From positions 15,973,577-16,037,576 of the forward strand of contig NC_081542.1 of the NCBI RefSeq assembly GCF_901000735.1: 64,000 nt of DNA. Reading direction: 5' to 3'. Shown in pieces: positions 11,961 to 24,371 of the stretch. The DNA is from Corylus avellana (Eukaryota > Streptophyta > Magnoliopsida > Fagales > Betulaceae). The notes below the pieces were generated by a model, which saw only the letters and a program-made list of their open reading frames with translations, was not told the origin of the DNA and made no database searches. The translations under genes and the position numbers were made by a program. Position 1 is the first letter of the stretch. Every line of letters begins with the position of its first letter.

Positions 11961-13425
11961 GTTTTGTGAGCATTTTACCACTGTTCTTGAGCCTAAATAT
12001 TCAAAACTTTTCTTTGTTTTATCCTTGCCATTCAAATCATAGAAAACCTATAGTTACCAAAATTATGGGTTGCAGTAAACAAGGTTTGTTTATGTATGTG
12101 ATTTCTATAGAAGATGGCTAAAGGTTATGAAGCTACTGCGGTGGGAGGTGAACGTGTCATTTACCACGGTTGTAAGATTGGATTTTCAAAGTTACAAATG
12201 TTTTATAAGTCTTCTATAGTGGATGCCTTTAGAGTTAACTAGCTCCGAAATAGTTTTACTTTTAAAGAGATATTCAAAAGGTTTTTAATTTATTACCAAA
12301 AAAAGTGTGTTGATGATTTTTTTTTTAAAACAGTTCAATCTCATTCATTGATAAACGAGCATGAAGTTCAAACAACACAATGCAAAGTTTTGAAGCAACC
12401 ATAATTGAAGCTACGAGGTTACAAGCGTCAAAGATGATGTATTACATTTCAGACTCATACAAAATCCGCAAACCTATGACTAATTTTCAAATTAAACAAC
12501 AGATCTGCGCCAAACAGACACAAATCAATGCATAGATAGCTCTTATTCCTCAGTCTTGAGGGCAAAGAACCTCAAGCCAAAACTCATCATCTTCAACCCG
12601 AAAGCTAGGATAATGTTCACATCCACAACTTTGTCTAGACCAAATCAACTATCCAGAAGGGCATCAGGCGGGCAGATCGAGAGAGAGGACTGAGCATTAT
12701 TACAAGCAAAAAACAAAAATGATACAGGGAAACAAATCAAGACAGAAAAAAAGAAAAAAAAGAAAGAAAAAAAACCACACTAGAGCATGACAGCAGCCAA
12801 AAAGAAGAGCTGATCGCGCACTCGCCGGAAACCGAAAACGGAAGGGGCGTTGGGAGCTCATCACAGCGGGGGTGCGAGAAAAAGTCCCAGCAGAGGACGG
12901 TGGGTGGCGGAGCAGGGGCGGAGGAGATCGGCGGCGCACTCAAACGGAAGGGGAAGTTTAAGTGAAACCCCATGAAAACAAGTAGAAACAGCAAAAGCAA
13001 AAACATAAAGAAAGAAACACAAACTCTAGCCAAAAACAAGAAAATGAGAGAATACAAGAAAATAAAACAAAGAAACAAGAAACCCAAAACACAAACCACG
13101 TCGGGGAGGAAGGTTGCCGGGGAAAAATGGCCGGAACGCAAAGAACCTAGACGAAGCTGAAGAGGACAAGTGGAGGGGCGAGTGACGACGTGGGTTTGGC
13201 AAGGGTAGAAGATCGGGCAAAAAACGGCCGATCCAAAAGCCTAGAGCAAAAAAATGGGACCAAAGGAGGGGGAAGAGGCAGAGAGGAAAGGAAAGGAAAA
13301 AATCGCCCAAAGAGCTAGGGGCATCAGGCAAATAGGCTAGCTTGCTAAGAGAAAGAGGGCAATGGGAGGGGAGGGGAAGGGGGTGGAAGAAGAGGGAGAG
13401 GGTCGGAAGGTCGGAGGGGGGAGTT
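11961..13425. repeat. Tandem array, unit 1
   Basis: Starts at GTTTTGTGAGCATTTTACCA and runs to the next occurrence of that motif at 13426. It holds ~360 bp of host-like sequence and then a reverse-oriented retroelement. Units 2 and 3 have the same order with many scattered substitutions and small indels. Confidence 0.85.
12319..13425 (-). mobile_element. Non-autonomous poly-A retroelement (LINE-like), array copy 1
   Basis: On the minus strand the 3' end is TCAATGAATGAGATTGAACTG followed by a poly-A tail (poly-T at 12319 on plus). The 5' part is C/T-rich on that strand. There is no ORF with reverse transcriptase motifs, so it is either a non-autonomous derivative or only the untranslated parts of a LINE. 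It resembles the elements at 24372-25066 and 25195-25875. Confidence 0.65.
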
Positions 13426-14910
13426 GTTTTGTGAGAATTTTACCATTGTTCTTGAGCCTAAATATTCAAAACTTTTCTTTGTTTTATCCTTGCCATTCAA
13501 ATCGTAGAAAACCTATAGTTACTAAAATTATGGGTTTCAGTAGACAAGGTTTGTTTATGATTTCTATAGAAGATAGCTAGAGGTTATGGAGCTACTGCGA
13601 TGGGAGGTGAACATGTCATTTACCACGGTTGTAAGATTGGATTTTCAGAGTTACAAATGTTTTGTAAGTCTTCTATAGTGGATGTCTTTAGAGTTACCAG
13701 AATAGTTTTACTTTTAAAGAGATATTCAAAAGGTTTTTAATTTATTACCAAAAAAAGTGTGTTGATTTTTTTTTTAAACAGTTCAATCTCATTCATTGAT
13801 AAAGGAGCATGAAGTTCAAACAATACAATGCAAAGCTCTAAAGCAACCATAGGCGAAGCTACGAGGTTATAAGTGTCAAAGATGACGTATTACATTTCAA
13901 ACTCATACAAAATCCGCTAACTTATTACTAATTTTCAAATTAAACAGCAGATCTACGTCAAACAGACTCAAACCAATGCATAGATAGTTCTTATTCCTCG
14001 GCATTAAGGGTAGAGAACCCCAAGCCAAAACTCATTCTCTTCCACCCGAAAGCCAAGATAACGTTCACATCCACAACCCAAAGGTCTGGACCAAATAAAC
14101 TACCATGAAGGGCATCAAGCAGGCAGATCGAGAGAAAGGACCAAGCATTATTATAAGCAAAAAACAAAATCGATACAGGGAAACAAAACAAGATAGAAAA
14201 AAAGAAAAAAAAAAAAAGCCAGACAAAATTACAGGAAAATAACCAATAACAAAAAAAGCACACTAAGAGGATGACAACAGTCGAAAAGAAGAGTTGATTG
14301 CGCGCTTGCCGGAAACCGAAAACGGAAGGGGCGTTGGAAGCTCATCACGGCGGGGGGTGCAAGAAAAAGGCCCAGCAGAGGATGGTGGGTGGCGGAGCAG
14401 GAGCGGAGGAGATTGGTGACGCACTCAAATGGAAGGGGAAGTTTGAGTGAAACCCCATGAAAACAAACAGAAACAACAAAAGCAAAAACATAAAGAAAGA
14501 AACACAAACTCTAGCAAAAAACAAGAAAATGAGAGAATACAAAAAAAATAAAACAAAGAAACAAGAAACCTAAAACACAAACCACATCGGGGAGGAAGGT
14601 TGCTAGGGAAAATGGTCGGAACACAAAGAACCCGGACGAAGCCGAAAAGGACAGGCTAAAGGGTGAGTGACGACGTAGGTTCGGCAAGGGTAGAAGATTG
14701 GGCAAAGAACGGCCGATCCAAAAGCTTAGAGCCAAAAAAAGGGGACCAAAGGAGGGGGAAGAGGCGAAGAGGAAGGGAAAGGAAAAAATCGCCCAAAGAG
14801 CTAGGTGCATCAGGTAAATAGGTTAGCTCGCTAAGCGAAAAAGGGCAATAGGAGGGGAGGGGAGGGGGGAGGCAGAAGAGGGAGAGGGGAGGAAGGCCGG
14901 AGGGGGAGTT
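13426..14910. repeat. Tandem array, unit 2
   Basis: Second copy of the unit, with the retroelement at about 13766-14910 (-). The junction with unit 1 joins a GAGGGGGG run directly to the unit start with no clear microhomology. Confidence 0.85.
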
Positions 14911-15768
14911 GTTTCGTGAGCATTTTACCATTGTTCTTGAGCCTAAATATTCAAAACTTTTCTTTGTTTTATCTTTGCCATTCAAATTATAGAAAACCTA
15001 TAGTTACCAAAATTATGGGTTTCAGTAGACAAGGTTTGTTTATGAATGTGATTTCTATAGAAAATGGCTAGAGGTTATGGAGCTACTGTGGTGGGAGGTG
15101 CACGTTTCATTTACCACGATTGTAAGATTGATTTTCAGAGTTATAAATGTTTTGTAAGTCTTCTATAGTGGATGTCTTTAGAGTTAACTAGCCTCGGAAT
15201 AGTTTTACTTTTAAAGAGATATTCAAAAGGTTTTTAATTTATTACCCAAAAAAGTGTGTTGATTTTTTTTTTTTTTGAAACAGTTCAATCTCATTAATTG
15301 ATAAACGAGTATAAAGTTCAAACAACACAATGCAAAGCTCTGTAGCAACTATAGCCAAAGCTACGAGGTTACAAGCGTCAAAGATGACGTATTACATTTC
15401 ACACTCATACAAAATCCGCTAACCTATGACTAATTTTCAAATGAAACAGCAGATCTGCACCAAACAGACTCAAATCAATGCATAGATAGCTCTTATTTCT
15501 CTGCATTGAGGGCAGAGAACCCCTAGCCAAAACTCATTCTCCTCGACTCGAAAGCTAGGATAACGTTCACATCCACGACCCAAATGTCTGGACCAAATCA
15601 ACTACCCCGAAGGGCATCAAGTGGGCAGATCGAGAGAGAGGATCAAGCATTATTACAAACAAAAAACAAAACCGATACAGGGAAAGAAAACAAGACAAAA
15701 AAAAGAAAAAAGAAAAAAAAAAGTCAAACAAAATTACAGGAAAATAACCAACAACAAAAAAAGCACAC

Positions 15769-15891
15769 NNNNNNNNNNNNNNNNNNNNNNNNNNNNNNNN
15801 NNNNNNNNNNNNNNNNNNNNNNNNNNNNNNNNNNNNNNNNNNNNNNNNNNNNNNNNNNNNNNNNNNNNNNNNNNNNNNNNNNNNNNNNNNN
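15769..15891. other. Assembly gap (123 N) inside unit 3
   Basis: In unit 2 the bases between the corresponding flanks (14264-14496) number 233, so the true missing length may be about 233 rather than 123. Confidence 0.95.
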
Positions 15892-16303
15892 AAGAAACAC
15901 AAACTCTAGCAAAAAACAAGAAAATGAGATAATACAAGAAAATAAAATAAAGAAACAAGAAACCCAAAACACAAACCACGTCGGGGAGGAAGGTTGCCTG
16001 GGGAAAATGACCGGAACACGAAGAACTCGGACGAAGCCAAAGAGGACAGGTAGAGGGGCGAGTGACGACGTGGGTTCGGCAAGGGTAGAAGATCGAGCAA
16101 AGAACAGCTGATCCAAAAGCCTAGAGCGAAAAAAGGGGACCAAAGGAGGGGGAAGAGGCAGAGAGGAAGGGAAAGGAAAAAATCACCCAAAAAACTAGAG
16201 GTATCAGATAAATGGGCTAGCTCGCTAAGAGAAAGAGGGCAATGGGAGGGGAGGGGAGGGGAGGGGAGGGGGGAGGCAAAAAAGGGAGAAGGGAGGAGGG
16301 CCG

Positions 16304-16331
16304 GAGGGGGAGAACCTTTGTTCTCCCCCTC
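16304..16331. repeat. GC-rich perfect hairpin at the array breakpoint
   Basis: GAGGGGGAGAA, a six-base loop, then TTCTCCCCCTC: 11-bp perfect arms. The junctions of units 1/2 and 2/3 break inside the left arm of this palindrome. Confidence 0.75.
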
Positions 16332-16400
16332 TGACGGCGCTTTCTGCTTTTCGCTCTCCTTATGCGGACATGTACCAAAAAAAAAAAAAAGTGTGTTGAT

Positions 16401-17642
16401 TTATTTTATACTTTCTTGATTTTAGTATTTATATCTATGGTGTTTGAATTGAAAACTGATAATTGGAACCGTGTGATAAAATTGGTAATAATTTAGAAAG
16501 TTAAATGTATTTTTTCTAAAAGGACTATCAGTACACTATATATTTCAGCAAATTATGTCTATGTCCATTGCCTGATCCATCAAAACTTTTCCAACTAGAC
16601 AAATTGTCTCTATTTTCCATCTCTGTTACAAAACACATTTCCAATTGTAATTATATTTGCTTCCTCTACCATTAATGACAAATTCTTCCACGTGTCTAAT
16701 CATTCCTCTATCATCCGTTAGTTATTTGCTCTAAAAGAAGAACTAGAGAGAAAATTGAAAGATAGATCAAAGATTTAAAACCGCTATTTAGAGGGTTTCA
16801 TATAAATAAGACCTTAGAACTTGACTAAAAGTAATCAAAACTCCAAATAGTAGACAGAATTTCATCTCATAAATTGCTGCATAAAGCAAATCTATACAAA
16901 AATAAATAAATAAAAATAGTAACCTGCAGTAACTTGTACGGCGCTAGACTTACCACATTGTCTTCTCTCCTTCTAAAATGATTATTCTTGTTTCCTCTCC
17001 GAGGCAGTAAGAGAAAATAGCCCAAAAAGGCTTGATTGCTCAACAATAAATCTTAAGAGTACGGAATGGGAATATATGTACAACAATCAAAGATATAGCA
17101 CAACGTATTATATATATATATATATATACACACGTAAAAGGAGGTGTCAATGTCCTTAAAAAGTGCTACAAAAAAAATAATAATAATAATAAAAAAAAAT
17201 AAAAATTTTTTTGCACCGGCGTGCAAGGTATCAGTGCCCATCAAAATTGTCGGCTCCTAGTTGGTCATGATGGGCATATGCAACGACTGCTGTAAGTGTA
17301 CGTCCTTTCAGCGATTAGTTTTGCAGGATTGAAGGTGTAGAGTCTGTAGACGGTAGAGTGCTACGTGTGCAAGTGCAAGGAACTTGAAAGAAGGCATTTG
17401 TCCATTTCCATGCATTTATGTCAAGTTTGAACGCTCAACTATAACTTTCCAAACTCAATAAATTTGTTCATATTTGCTAATATTATTATAAGAGAAATGC
17501 TTAAGGGCACTATAATGTTCACATTTTGTTTATTTTTAGTGACGTGGTAGATGGACAATCACATGAGATAGAGGATTAAAATTTGAAATTTGAATTGCAT
17601 TGTAGCATATCTCTTATTATATTTATTTTTACGATAAAATAG
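16401..17642. other. Intergenic
   Basis: AT-rich. A TA run lies at about 17107-17127 and AAT/A-rich tracts at about 17168-17205. No gene or ordered repeat recognised. Confidence 0.5.
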
Positions 17643-17660
17643 ATTAGTTATTGGTTAGTT

Positions 17661-17768
17661 TTTTTTTTTTTTTTTTTAACATGTCCGAACAAGAGGGGGA
17701 AGGGGATTCGAACTAGTGGTCTCCGTTTCATTAGACGTGATCCCAACCGATTGAACTACCTCTTGAAG
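17661..17768 (-). mobile_element. tRNA-derived SINE, copy A
   Basis: Read on minus: an A-box-like segment in GGTAGTTCAATCGG, a B-box-like AGTTCGAATCCCC, then GGACATGT and a poly-A tail (poly-T at 17661-17677 on plus). It is about 108 bp. The flanks TAGTTATTGGTTAGTT and TAGTTATTGGCTAGTT form the target duplication. Confidence 0.7.
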
Positions 17769-17785
17769 ATAGTTATTGGCTAGTT

Positions 17786-17888
17786 TTTTTTTTTTTTTGA
17801 CATGTCCGCACAAGAGGGGGATGTGGATCCAAACTAATGACCACCGCTTCATTAGATGTGGTCCCAGCCGATTCAACTACCACTTGAG
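17786..17888 (-). mobile_element. tRNA-derived SINE, copy B
   Basis: Same family and orientation as copy A, with a mutated B box (AGTTTGGATCCAC). The third copy of the flank, AATTATTGGTTAGTT, follows it. The pattern flank-SINE-flank-SINE-flank suggests either a second insertion at the same site or a tandem duplication of SINE plus target. Confidence 0.7.
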
Positions 17889-18039
17889 AACAATTATTGG
17901 TTAGTTAATACACATTTAATTGGTACTATAGTAAATAGCAACATTTTCTTTAATATTTCTTCCCTTTCTAAGAGGTTAAGTTGGGAAGAATATAATAATA
18001 ATAATAAAAGAATGAATAATAGTATTTAAGAGAAGGATC

Positions 18040-18586
18040 TAAGGTCTTTGTTTTTTGCGGGTTGTTTTAGATCTAGTTTATATATCTAGATCTAGATCCA
18101 GATCTAGTCTCTTCAACCTTAGATCTGATCGCTTTCTTCGGCCAATGCGTGTCTTCCGAAAGAATGTTTACGATGTCGTGCTCCTCCGTTGCTGCTTGTA
18201 AAGTTTTTGTTTTGTGCTTTGTGTTTTTTTATTTTTTTGTTTGTCCAGGCTTTCAAGTTGAGGATGAAGTAGATCGGTGTGGGGGCTTAACTCTCACGGC
18301 CGAATTTTTAGTTTCAAGTTTTTTATTTTTATTTTTATTTTTTGTATTTGGACTACTCATGTCCTAAATCCAGTCTGCACGAAGCAGATATGTTCTTTAA
18401 ATATAATTGTACATGGATCAGGGGAAGCTTGAAGTCATTTTTATGACTTTGTAACATTCATAGTTTTTTGCTATGATTTTTAGAGCTGTATGCTCAGTGA
18501 TGTAAAAGTTTTATACTCATAAAATTTCATCAATAGAAATTCCATATTTTTCAAAAAAAAAAGAAAAAAGAAAAAAAAAAGAAGAG
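18040..18586 (+). mobile_element. LINE-like poly-A retroelement fragment (plus)
   Basis: Contains repeated TCTAGATC motifs, then a segment also found inverted at 25195-25875 (CTCTTCAACCTTAGATCTGA; GGCTTAACTCTCACGGCCGA), and ends AAATTTCATCAATAGAAATT followed by a long A-rich tail. No reverse transcriptase ORF. Confidence 0.65.
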
Positions 18587-20738
18587 AAAGTATAAAAGAT
18601 GTTAGATAATTTGGTGGATTTGGTATTGAAAAATAAGTAGGTAAAATAAATAAGTGTGTTTTTTGATTAGGTATTTTACATATTATTGTTGGAGATACTC
18701 TCAGGGCGTTCATTCTTGGTTAGCCAAAGATTATTTTAGGTTGTACATATTTTCTATTATTACTAGAAAATGAGGAAAAAGTGAGCTAAGAGAGTGAGGG
18801 GCAACATAATCAAATTTTGTTAGCCCCAAGCTTCTCCGTCTATATAGACTATGCAAGGGAAACACTTTATAAAAAGGAAATGAGTTGAATCATTAAGTGG
18901 TGCACCAATTATTTTGCCAGACATTTACTTCCTGTCTTTTTTTTTTTTCTTCCTTCCGGTCATTTCAATGTCCTCCACTAACTTTGACATCTAAGTGACT
19001 CCTCGCTAGATCACCGACATGTCACTTAGAAATCTAGGTCCAATAATTTTTTATTTTTTATTTTTTTTCCAAGCATTATTGATCTTAATTAAGTTCAATG
19101 TGCGATCGACTGACATCTTCAATTATGATACCAATAACATGATGGCATATGTTGTTGCTAGATCACATTCAACAACGATGACATGATGTCGCTAAATGTG
19201 AGAATTAGTTTTAGCATGTGATCGTTGTTGATTGTACTTAATTAAACTTTTTTTATTAATTAAGTTAAATTAATAAATATATAAAATGAATAAAATATAG
19301 ATAGATTTAAAATTAAAAAAATGGATAAATTTAAATAAAATTTAAATTAAGTTCATTACAAATGATATGCATATTAACTTCCTCTAGCTTGTTTCTTTGT
19401 AGGGAGAAACAGAAGAACATAAGACTTTTAAAAGGTCTTATCAAGAATACTATAAATCATCATCATCATCTTATAGTGAAGAAGGGTTTAATACTAAATT
19501 TTATATTTTATACGTGTTAATTTTTAACATAAAATAAAATAACCACATTTGCATGATCCACTCTTAAGTATTTTTCTTTTTCTAAAAGTATGATCCACTC
19601 TATTCTTGAGTTACGTATCTAAGATTTAGTTGGTGCATTAAAAGTTTGCTGGACATATATTATTACTTCATAAAATTTGATCATTAATTAGCGGCCAATT
19701 TCTCATCGACAACTTAAACGTCGTCGGCTCGTCGCGAATATACTATATAAAGTTTTTTTTTTCTTTCTTAAAAAAAGTTACGAAATTCACATCGCGACAA
19801 CGACCTTTAGTCGTTGCTGATATGACGATCGATATCAATGATGACTCAAGGCTAATTGTCGCCGAGACACTATTAAAAAAATATAATATAATATTGGGGT
19901 AACTTCACTGAAAACCCCTGAACTTTCACTCGATTTGACAAACTCTCCCTTAACTTCAAAATCTCTCAATTTAGTTCCTTGAACTTTCAATTGTTCTCAA
20001 TTTGAACTCATTCATCAAATTTAATGGTTAGAAATATCAAAAACGACCAAAATATCCCTAATTTTCATTTTTTTTAAATAAAAGAAGGTTTTTAAATTAA
20101 TGGTAAAGTTGAAATTTTATAAAAAAGTCAAGCATATAATCGTCATTTAACATTTAAAATTTGACGTGACAACTTTTTTTTGCCATTGCTGGTATAAGGA
20201 TATAAGTGTGGACTCAAAGGTCATGATCACTAATATGCTATTTAAACATACGTTAAAATATGATATGCGTACCAGTAACAAACAAAACATTCACATGCTT
20301 TAAAATGCTGTTTAAAATATATATATATATCGCAAATACTAACGTATCAGGGACGACAACTTTTCTCGACCGGACAAATGCGACCATTATTAGCGATTTG
20401 TCATTAATTCCTATGTCCGATGTCGTTGTAGAATGTAGTGTTATATACATGGAGTAGAAAAGAACACATATCCACCATATTTGACAGAAATCGATACAAC
20501 ATGAGAATATATATATGATTTTCTAAATGCAGGCACATGACTTATATATATATATATATTCTTCTTAGAACAAAATTGATAGAATGAAGTTGAGCATCAA
20601 ATTGTGCTCTAGTAATAATGAAATTTCACATTAATAATTAATTAACACAAAGAAAGCAGAGATTAACTAAGGATGTCTCAACTCTCACCTGCAAACATTT
20701 ACAACCGAAAGAGAGAAAAAATAAAAATAATTATTCGA
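18587..20738. other. Intergenic, AT-rich, with a Mutator-type arm
   Basis: At about 19895-20070 lies GGGGTAACTTCACTGAAAAC followed by text typical of a long Mutator-like terminal repeat, related to the arm at 60175-60432. Its partner end is not found nearby. A weak inverted repeat (TTAATTAAGTTCAAT / reverse TTAATTAAGTACAAT) spans 19088-19245. TA runs occur near 20318 and 20543. Confidence 0.4.
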
Positions 20739-22641
20739 TCAGGATAGAAGCCAAGCCAAGATAGCATCTTGTTTGTTAAAATCTATCTCTCCTAATTTAC
20801 AATCAATATCCCCTTCCAAATTATCACTCTCCCACAACAAGGATAACCTTTCCTCGATTTCATTATCCCATTTCTCATTCCCTTGAAGAACACCCTCCTC
20901 CCATCCCCAATCATCTCCAATATTTGAACTGAGATTTTCACTCATCATCATCATCTCCTCGCTTGCTGCTGCTACCTTTTTCGTACACATAAACCCCCCA
21001 CTGCTGTCTCCATCCTCACTAAAACCCATGACCACATCATTACTTTCTCTCCCCTCATTTAAATTCAAAACCCCGTATTCCAGCAAACCAATGTCATCAA
21101 AACACAACAACCCACCATCAATGCCTTCCTGAATATGATCATCCAGTGGTCCTGAAATCTCTTGATTCTCTTTCTGATCACCACTAGGGTTTTCACAAAC
21201 CATTTGCTTTTCACACTTTTCTGCCTCATTTGAACAAAGATATTGTTGGCTTTCGTCTATGGCTGGTGTGGGGGGCAATGGGATATTGATGATTCCGTCG
21301 ACATCTTTAGCTTTCGTTGCTGGGATTAATGTTGGAATATTATTCCCGACATATTTTTGGAAGTTCTTCTTGTTCTTCTTCATCTCCCTTCGACTGGTTC
21401 TGCCGCCTCTTCTCTTTAGAGGAATAATATCCGTCTTAGAAAAGTCCATGCTCATCTGTAGGGTTTCACCGGAAGCCCTAGTGCTGAAAGTGTGAATCTT
21501 TCTGCTCAAGTGAGAGTTCCAGTAATTCTTTATTTCGTTGTCTGTTCTTCCAGGCAATTTACTTGCTATTACAGACCACCTGCATTTATTTTTATTACTA
21601 AAGGTTAATAATGAAAAAATAACCTTCATCCTTTCTAGATTAAAAAATGGAATTTAATGTAGTTTTTCTGTCTTGTACGTAGTTTTAACGAGGAAGTTAC
21701 TTTCAAGGAATTTAATAAGCTATGTTTCTTCGTTAAATGCTGAAACATGACTTATTTTAAACGTTTAGCTGAAATAAACAGTTGAGATTTATGAATTTGA
21801 GAATTTCAAATTTAACCCTTGTGATAGTGTTAAAAACATAAAAATTTAAGATAATAATAATAAATACATTACTTATATTAAACTTAATTTCAATTTTATC
21901 CTTAATCTCTTACTCAAGTTGCATTCTTTCCCTGCGTACGTGCAATTAAGTGTTGACACAGACAGTAGGGAAGAAAAAACAGCAAATAAAGGGGAAGCAG
22001 CCAAAAGAAAGAAAAAATATGACAAGAGAAAACATCAAGTTCGTAATTAAAAAGTAACCCATTTATAGCTAGGCTGAAAATCTTTATAAGGAGAGAGAGA
22101 AAGAGAGAGAGTGTGTTTGAGATTTTTGTTTTTGTTTTTTTGTTCATTTGGCTGTACATGAAAGACATGAAAGACTGAAGAGGAAAGAAAAGGAGTTTCT
22201 TGATTTTATATATGTTGATCATGTGGTGGATAATATATGCACCAACCTATTTCCCAAAGAAGCATGCAACTTCACGATAATTTCGTCTTCTTCAGCAGAA
22301 ATGTTTCCTCTCTTCACGTCAGCTCTCAAGTAGTTAATCCATCTCAGCCTGCAACTCTTCCCACACCTCAGCAACCCTTCAAAATATCAGGAAAAAGGAA
22401 ATTAAGAAACAAGTTAAAATGAATCCCATTATTTGGTAATTTTATTAATTATGAACTCATTTGATTAATTTAAAGTAACATTAATGAAAGAATTGCATTA
22501 TTTTTTACCTGCATTCTTTGGCAATGACCTCCATGACCCTTCACCATTAGCCTGAATATACTTGCTCAAGATCTCATCCTCCTCTTCAGTCCACCTCCCC
22601 TTCTTCAACCCCACTTTCTCACAGCATGGAGCTCTTCCCAT
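20739..22641 (-). CDS. MYB12: R2R3-MYB transcription factor, subgroup 7 (flavonol regulator)
   Basis: Nuclear activator expected to switch on flavonol genes (CHS, CHI, F3H, FLS). Three exons: 22641-22509 (133 nt), 22376-22247 (130 nt) and 21579-20739, the canonical R2R3-MYB layout, encoding 367 residues. The N-terminus [18 protein letters not shown] opens the R2 repeat; R3 ends [20 protein letters not shown]. The subgroup 7 signature [13 protein letters not shown] lies at about residues 143-155, and the protein ends in WLLS, the second subgroup 7 motif. The bHLH-binding signature in R3 is not intact ([10 protein letters not shown]), in keeping with bHLH-independent action. The long acidic C-terminus fits an activation domain. 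Orthology to MYB11 or MYB12 rather than MYB111 is inferred from neighbours; the symbol stands for that clade. Confidence 0.92.
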
Positions 22642-24371
22642 TTTACCCAGTGATCAGCCGGTTGACTATATATGATGCATATATATTATATATAATATAT
22701 ATAATATATATCTATGTAGATTTTCCATATATAAGCAAACAAAAGCTAAAAAGTTTTGCATATTTATAGAAAGAGAAAGATCTAGAGGCCTCTACGGGGT
22801 CTTGGCCACGTCGGTGTGGGGCTATGAGGCGATAGATGTGTGGTGGGAGATTCCGCCACGAGGGCTGCCAATCAAGGCGACAGTCGTGGCTTCTCTACTG
22901 TCGAGAGCCTCGTGACGGGGCTTCATTGTCCACGTTGACGCCCGCTCGTCTGAACACCATTGTGCCCCCCGCTTTTAATTATTTTTGTCGTTCCTTGGAA
23001 TCTTATAAATTTGCCTTTAGTATTTCATCTATCGATCCCATGATGTCCGTATATTGTACGTTCTTAAATTATGTATAATTTTTTAATAAAATTTAATTTA
23101 ATAATTGGTTGAAATTGACCCGTCAGATAGTTTGTAAAATAAAAATGTAGTTCTAATATTAATGTTTTAGTTTAGGAATGCAACATATTATCTTTTTTAT
23201 CTTCATTTTATTCTCAAACTAAGTTTATACAGCTTTTAAATTACTATTAAATTTGAGATACATCATTATTAGATTTTGATTCAATAGTAATTTTAAAAGT
23301 CACATCAACTTTTAAAATTACTAAAAGTTGATGTGATTTTAGTATAAACTTAATTTTAGTAGATAATACTAAAATTAAAAAAATATGGTATTTAACGTAT
23401 TCATTTTAGTATACAAGGAATATATATGCTATATATAATAAGATCGAGAACATGATATTCTCTAGGGCCGCAGAGTGAGAGTTCGTATTTGATTAAGTTT
23501 CTATATATGTTGAGCTTTCTAGTCTTAATTTCGTCTTAATTAAATTCATCTTTTTCTATCTGCTTAAATTTTTATAATAAGTGGTGATTTAACATTTAAA
23601 AATAAAAATATTATAAAAAAAAAAAAACATTTTTCTTTTTCTTTTTTGGCATCTGAAAAAGGGATGGTAATCCACCCGCGGGGACGGTGAATTATACGGA
23701 TGCTTTTCTTTTTTTTTGGGTGCCCAGAAAAATAATAATGTTTTTTGGGATATCGTTTTTATAAGTAAGAGTATCTTAGGAAATTTTGTTGAAATATGAT
23801 TTTATTTTAGTTTGAATATTTAGTCATTCCTGTGTTAACAAACAAGTGAATATTCATTCTAGATTCTTACATTCCTAATTAAAAATACTCATTATATATC
23901 CTTAGACAAAATTTAGAACTAGGAATAAGAACTCCTAGTACTAGTTTGTTTTGTTTTGTTTTTTTTTTTTTTTTTGGAGGATCATATATATATTATCGGA
24001 GTAAGCACTAAGCACTAATTTCGTAGTGATTACTCATCAGAATATATAATTTAGGAGATCATTAATAATTCTATCCAAAATATATATATATATATTCTAA
24101 CTAAGATATTTTATTGTATTTAAAGGGAGAACAAAAAGCATGTCTTGGGCCCTTGGCTAGCTAGGCACTATACATATTAAAGACACGAATTTTTTTTTTT
24201 TTTTTTTTTTTTAATTTTTTAAAAGTATAATAACGACAAAATCAACAATCAATATAGGGATGACTTCTCTACCAACCATTTGACGTGCCCTCCTACCACT
24301 TGCCACTCGCCACTTGCCATTGCATTTAGAGATTACTTGGTTCCTATTTATTTATTTAGGAGAATCTTCTA
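22642..24371. other. MYB upstream and intergenic region
   Basis: Just upstream of the MYB start is a run of TATATA (22670-22712). A GC-rich block at about 22785-22975, unlike its surroundings, looks like inserted foreign sequence but matches nothing I recognise. A 13-bp perfect hairpin (CACATCAACTTTT / AAAAGTTGATGTG) lies at about 23302-23336. Confidence 0.45.

Larger units (their letters stand above)
14911..16400. repeat. Tandem array, unit 3, with the intact right end of the retroelement
   Basis: Third copy, interrupted by an N gap. Only this copy continues beyond the GAGGGGGAG breakpoint into the element's 5' end. The element (15264-16376, -) is flanked by a target site duplication AAAAAAGTGTGTTGAT at 15248-15263 and 16385-16400. 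This shows the element inserted once and was then amplified with its left flank. Confidence 0.8.

Noticed and set aside
11890..12010. LTR retrotransposon start
   Set aside because: TATA box and leader-like text only; no paired LTR, primer binding site or TG...CA ends were found.
12700..16190. Many ORFs of 80-175 residues, some through Ns
   Set aside because: They read purine-rich retroelement sequence as Lys/Glu- or Leu/Phe/Ser-rich chains, repeat in each array unit, and some include N stretches.
17695..17766. tRNA gene
   Set aside because: A- and B-box-like words are present but no cloverleaf or anticodon arm; the poly-A tail and target duplications fit a SINE.
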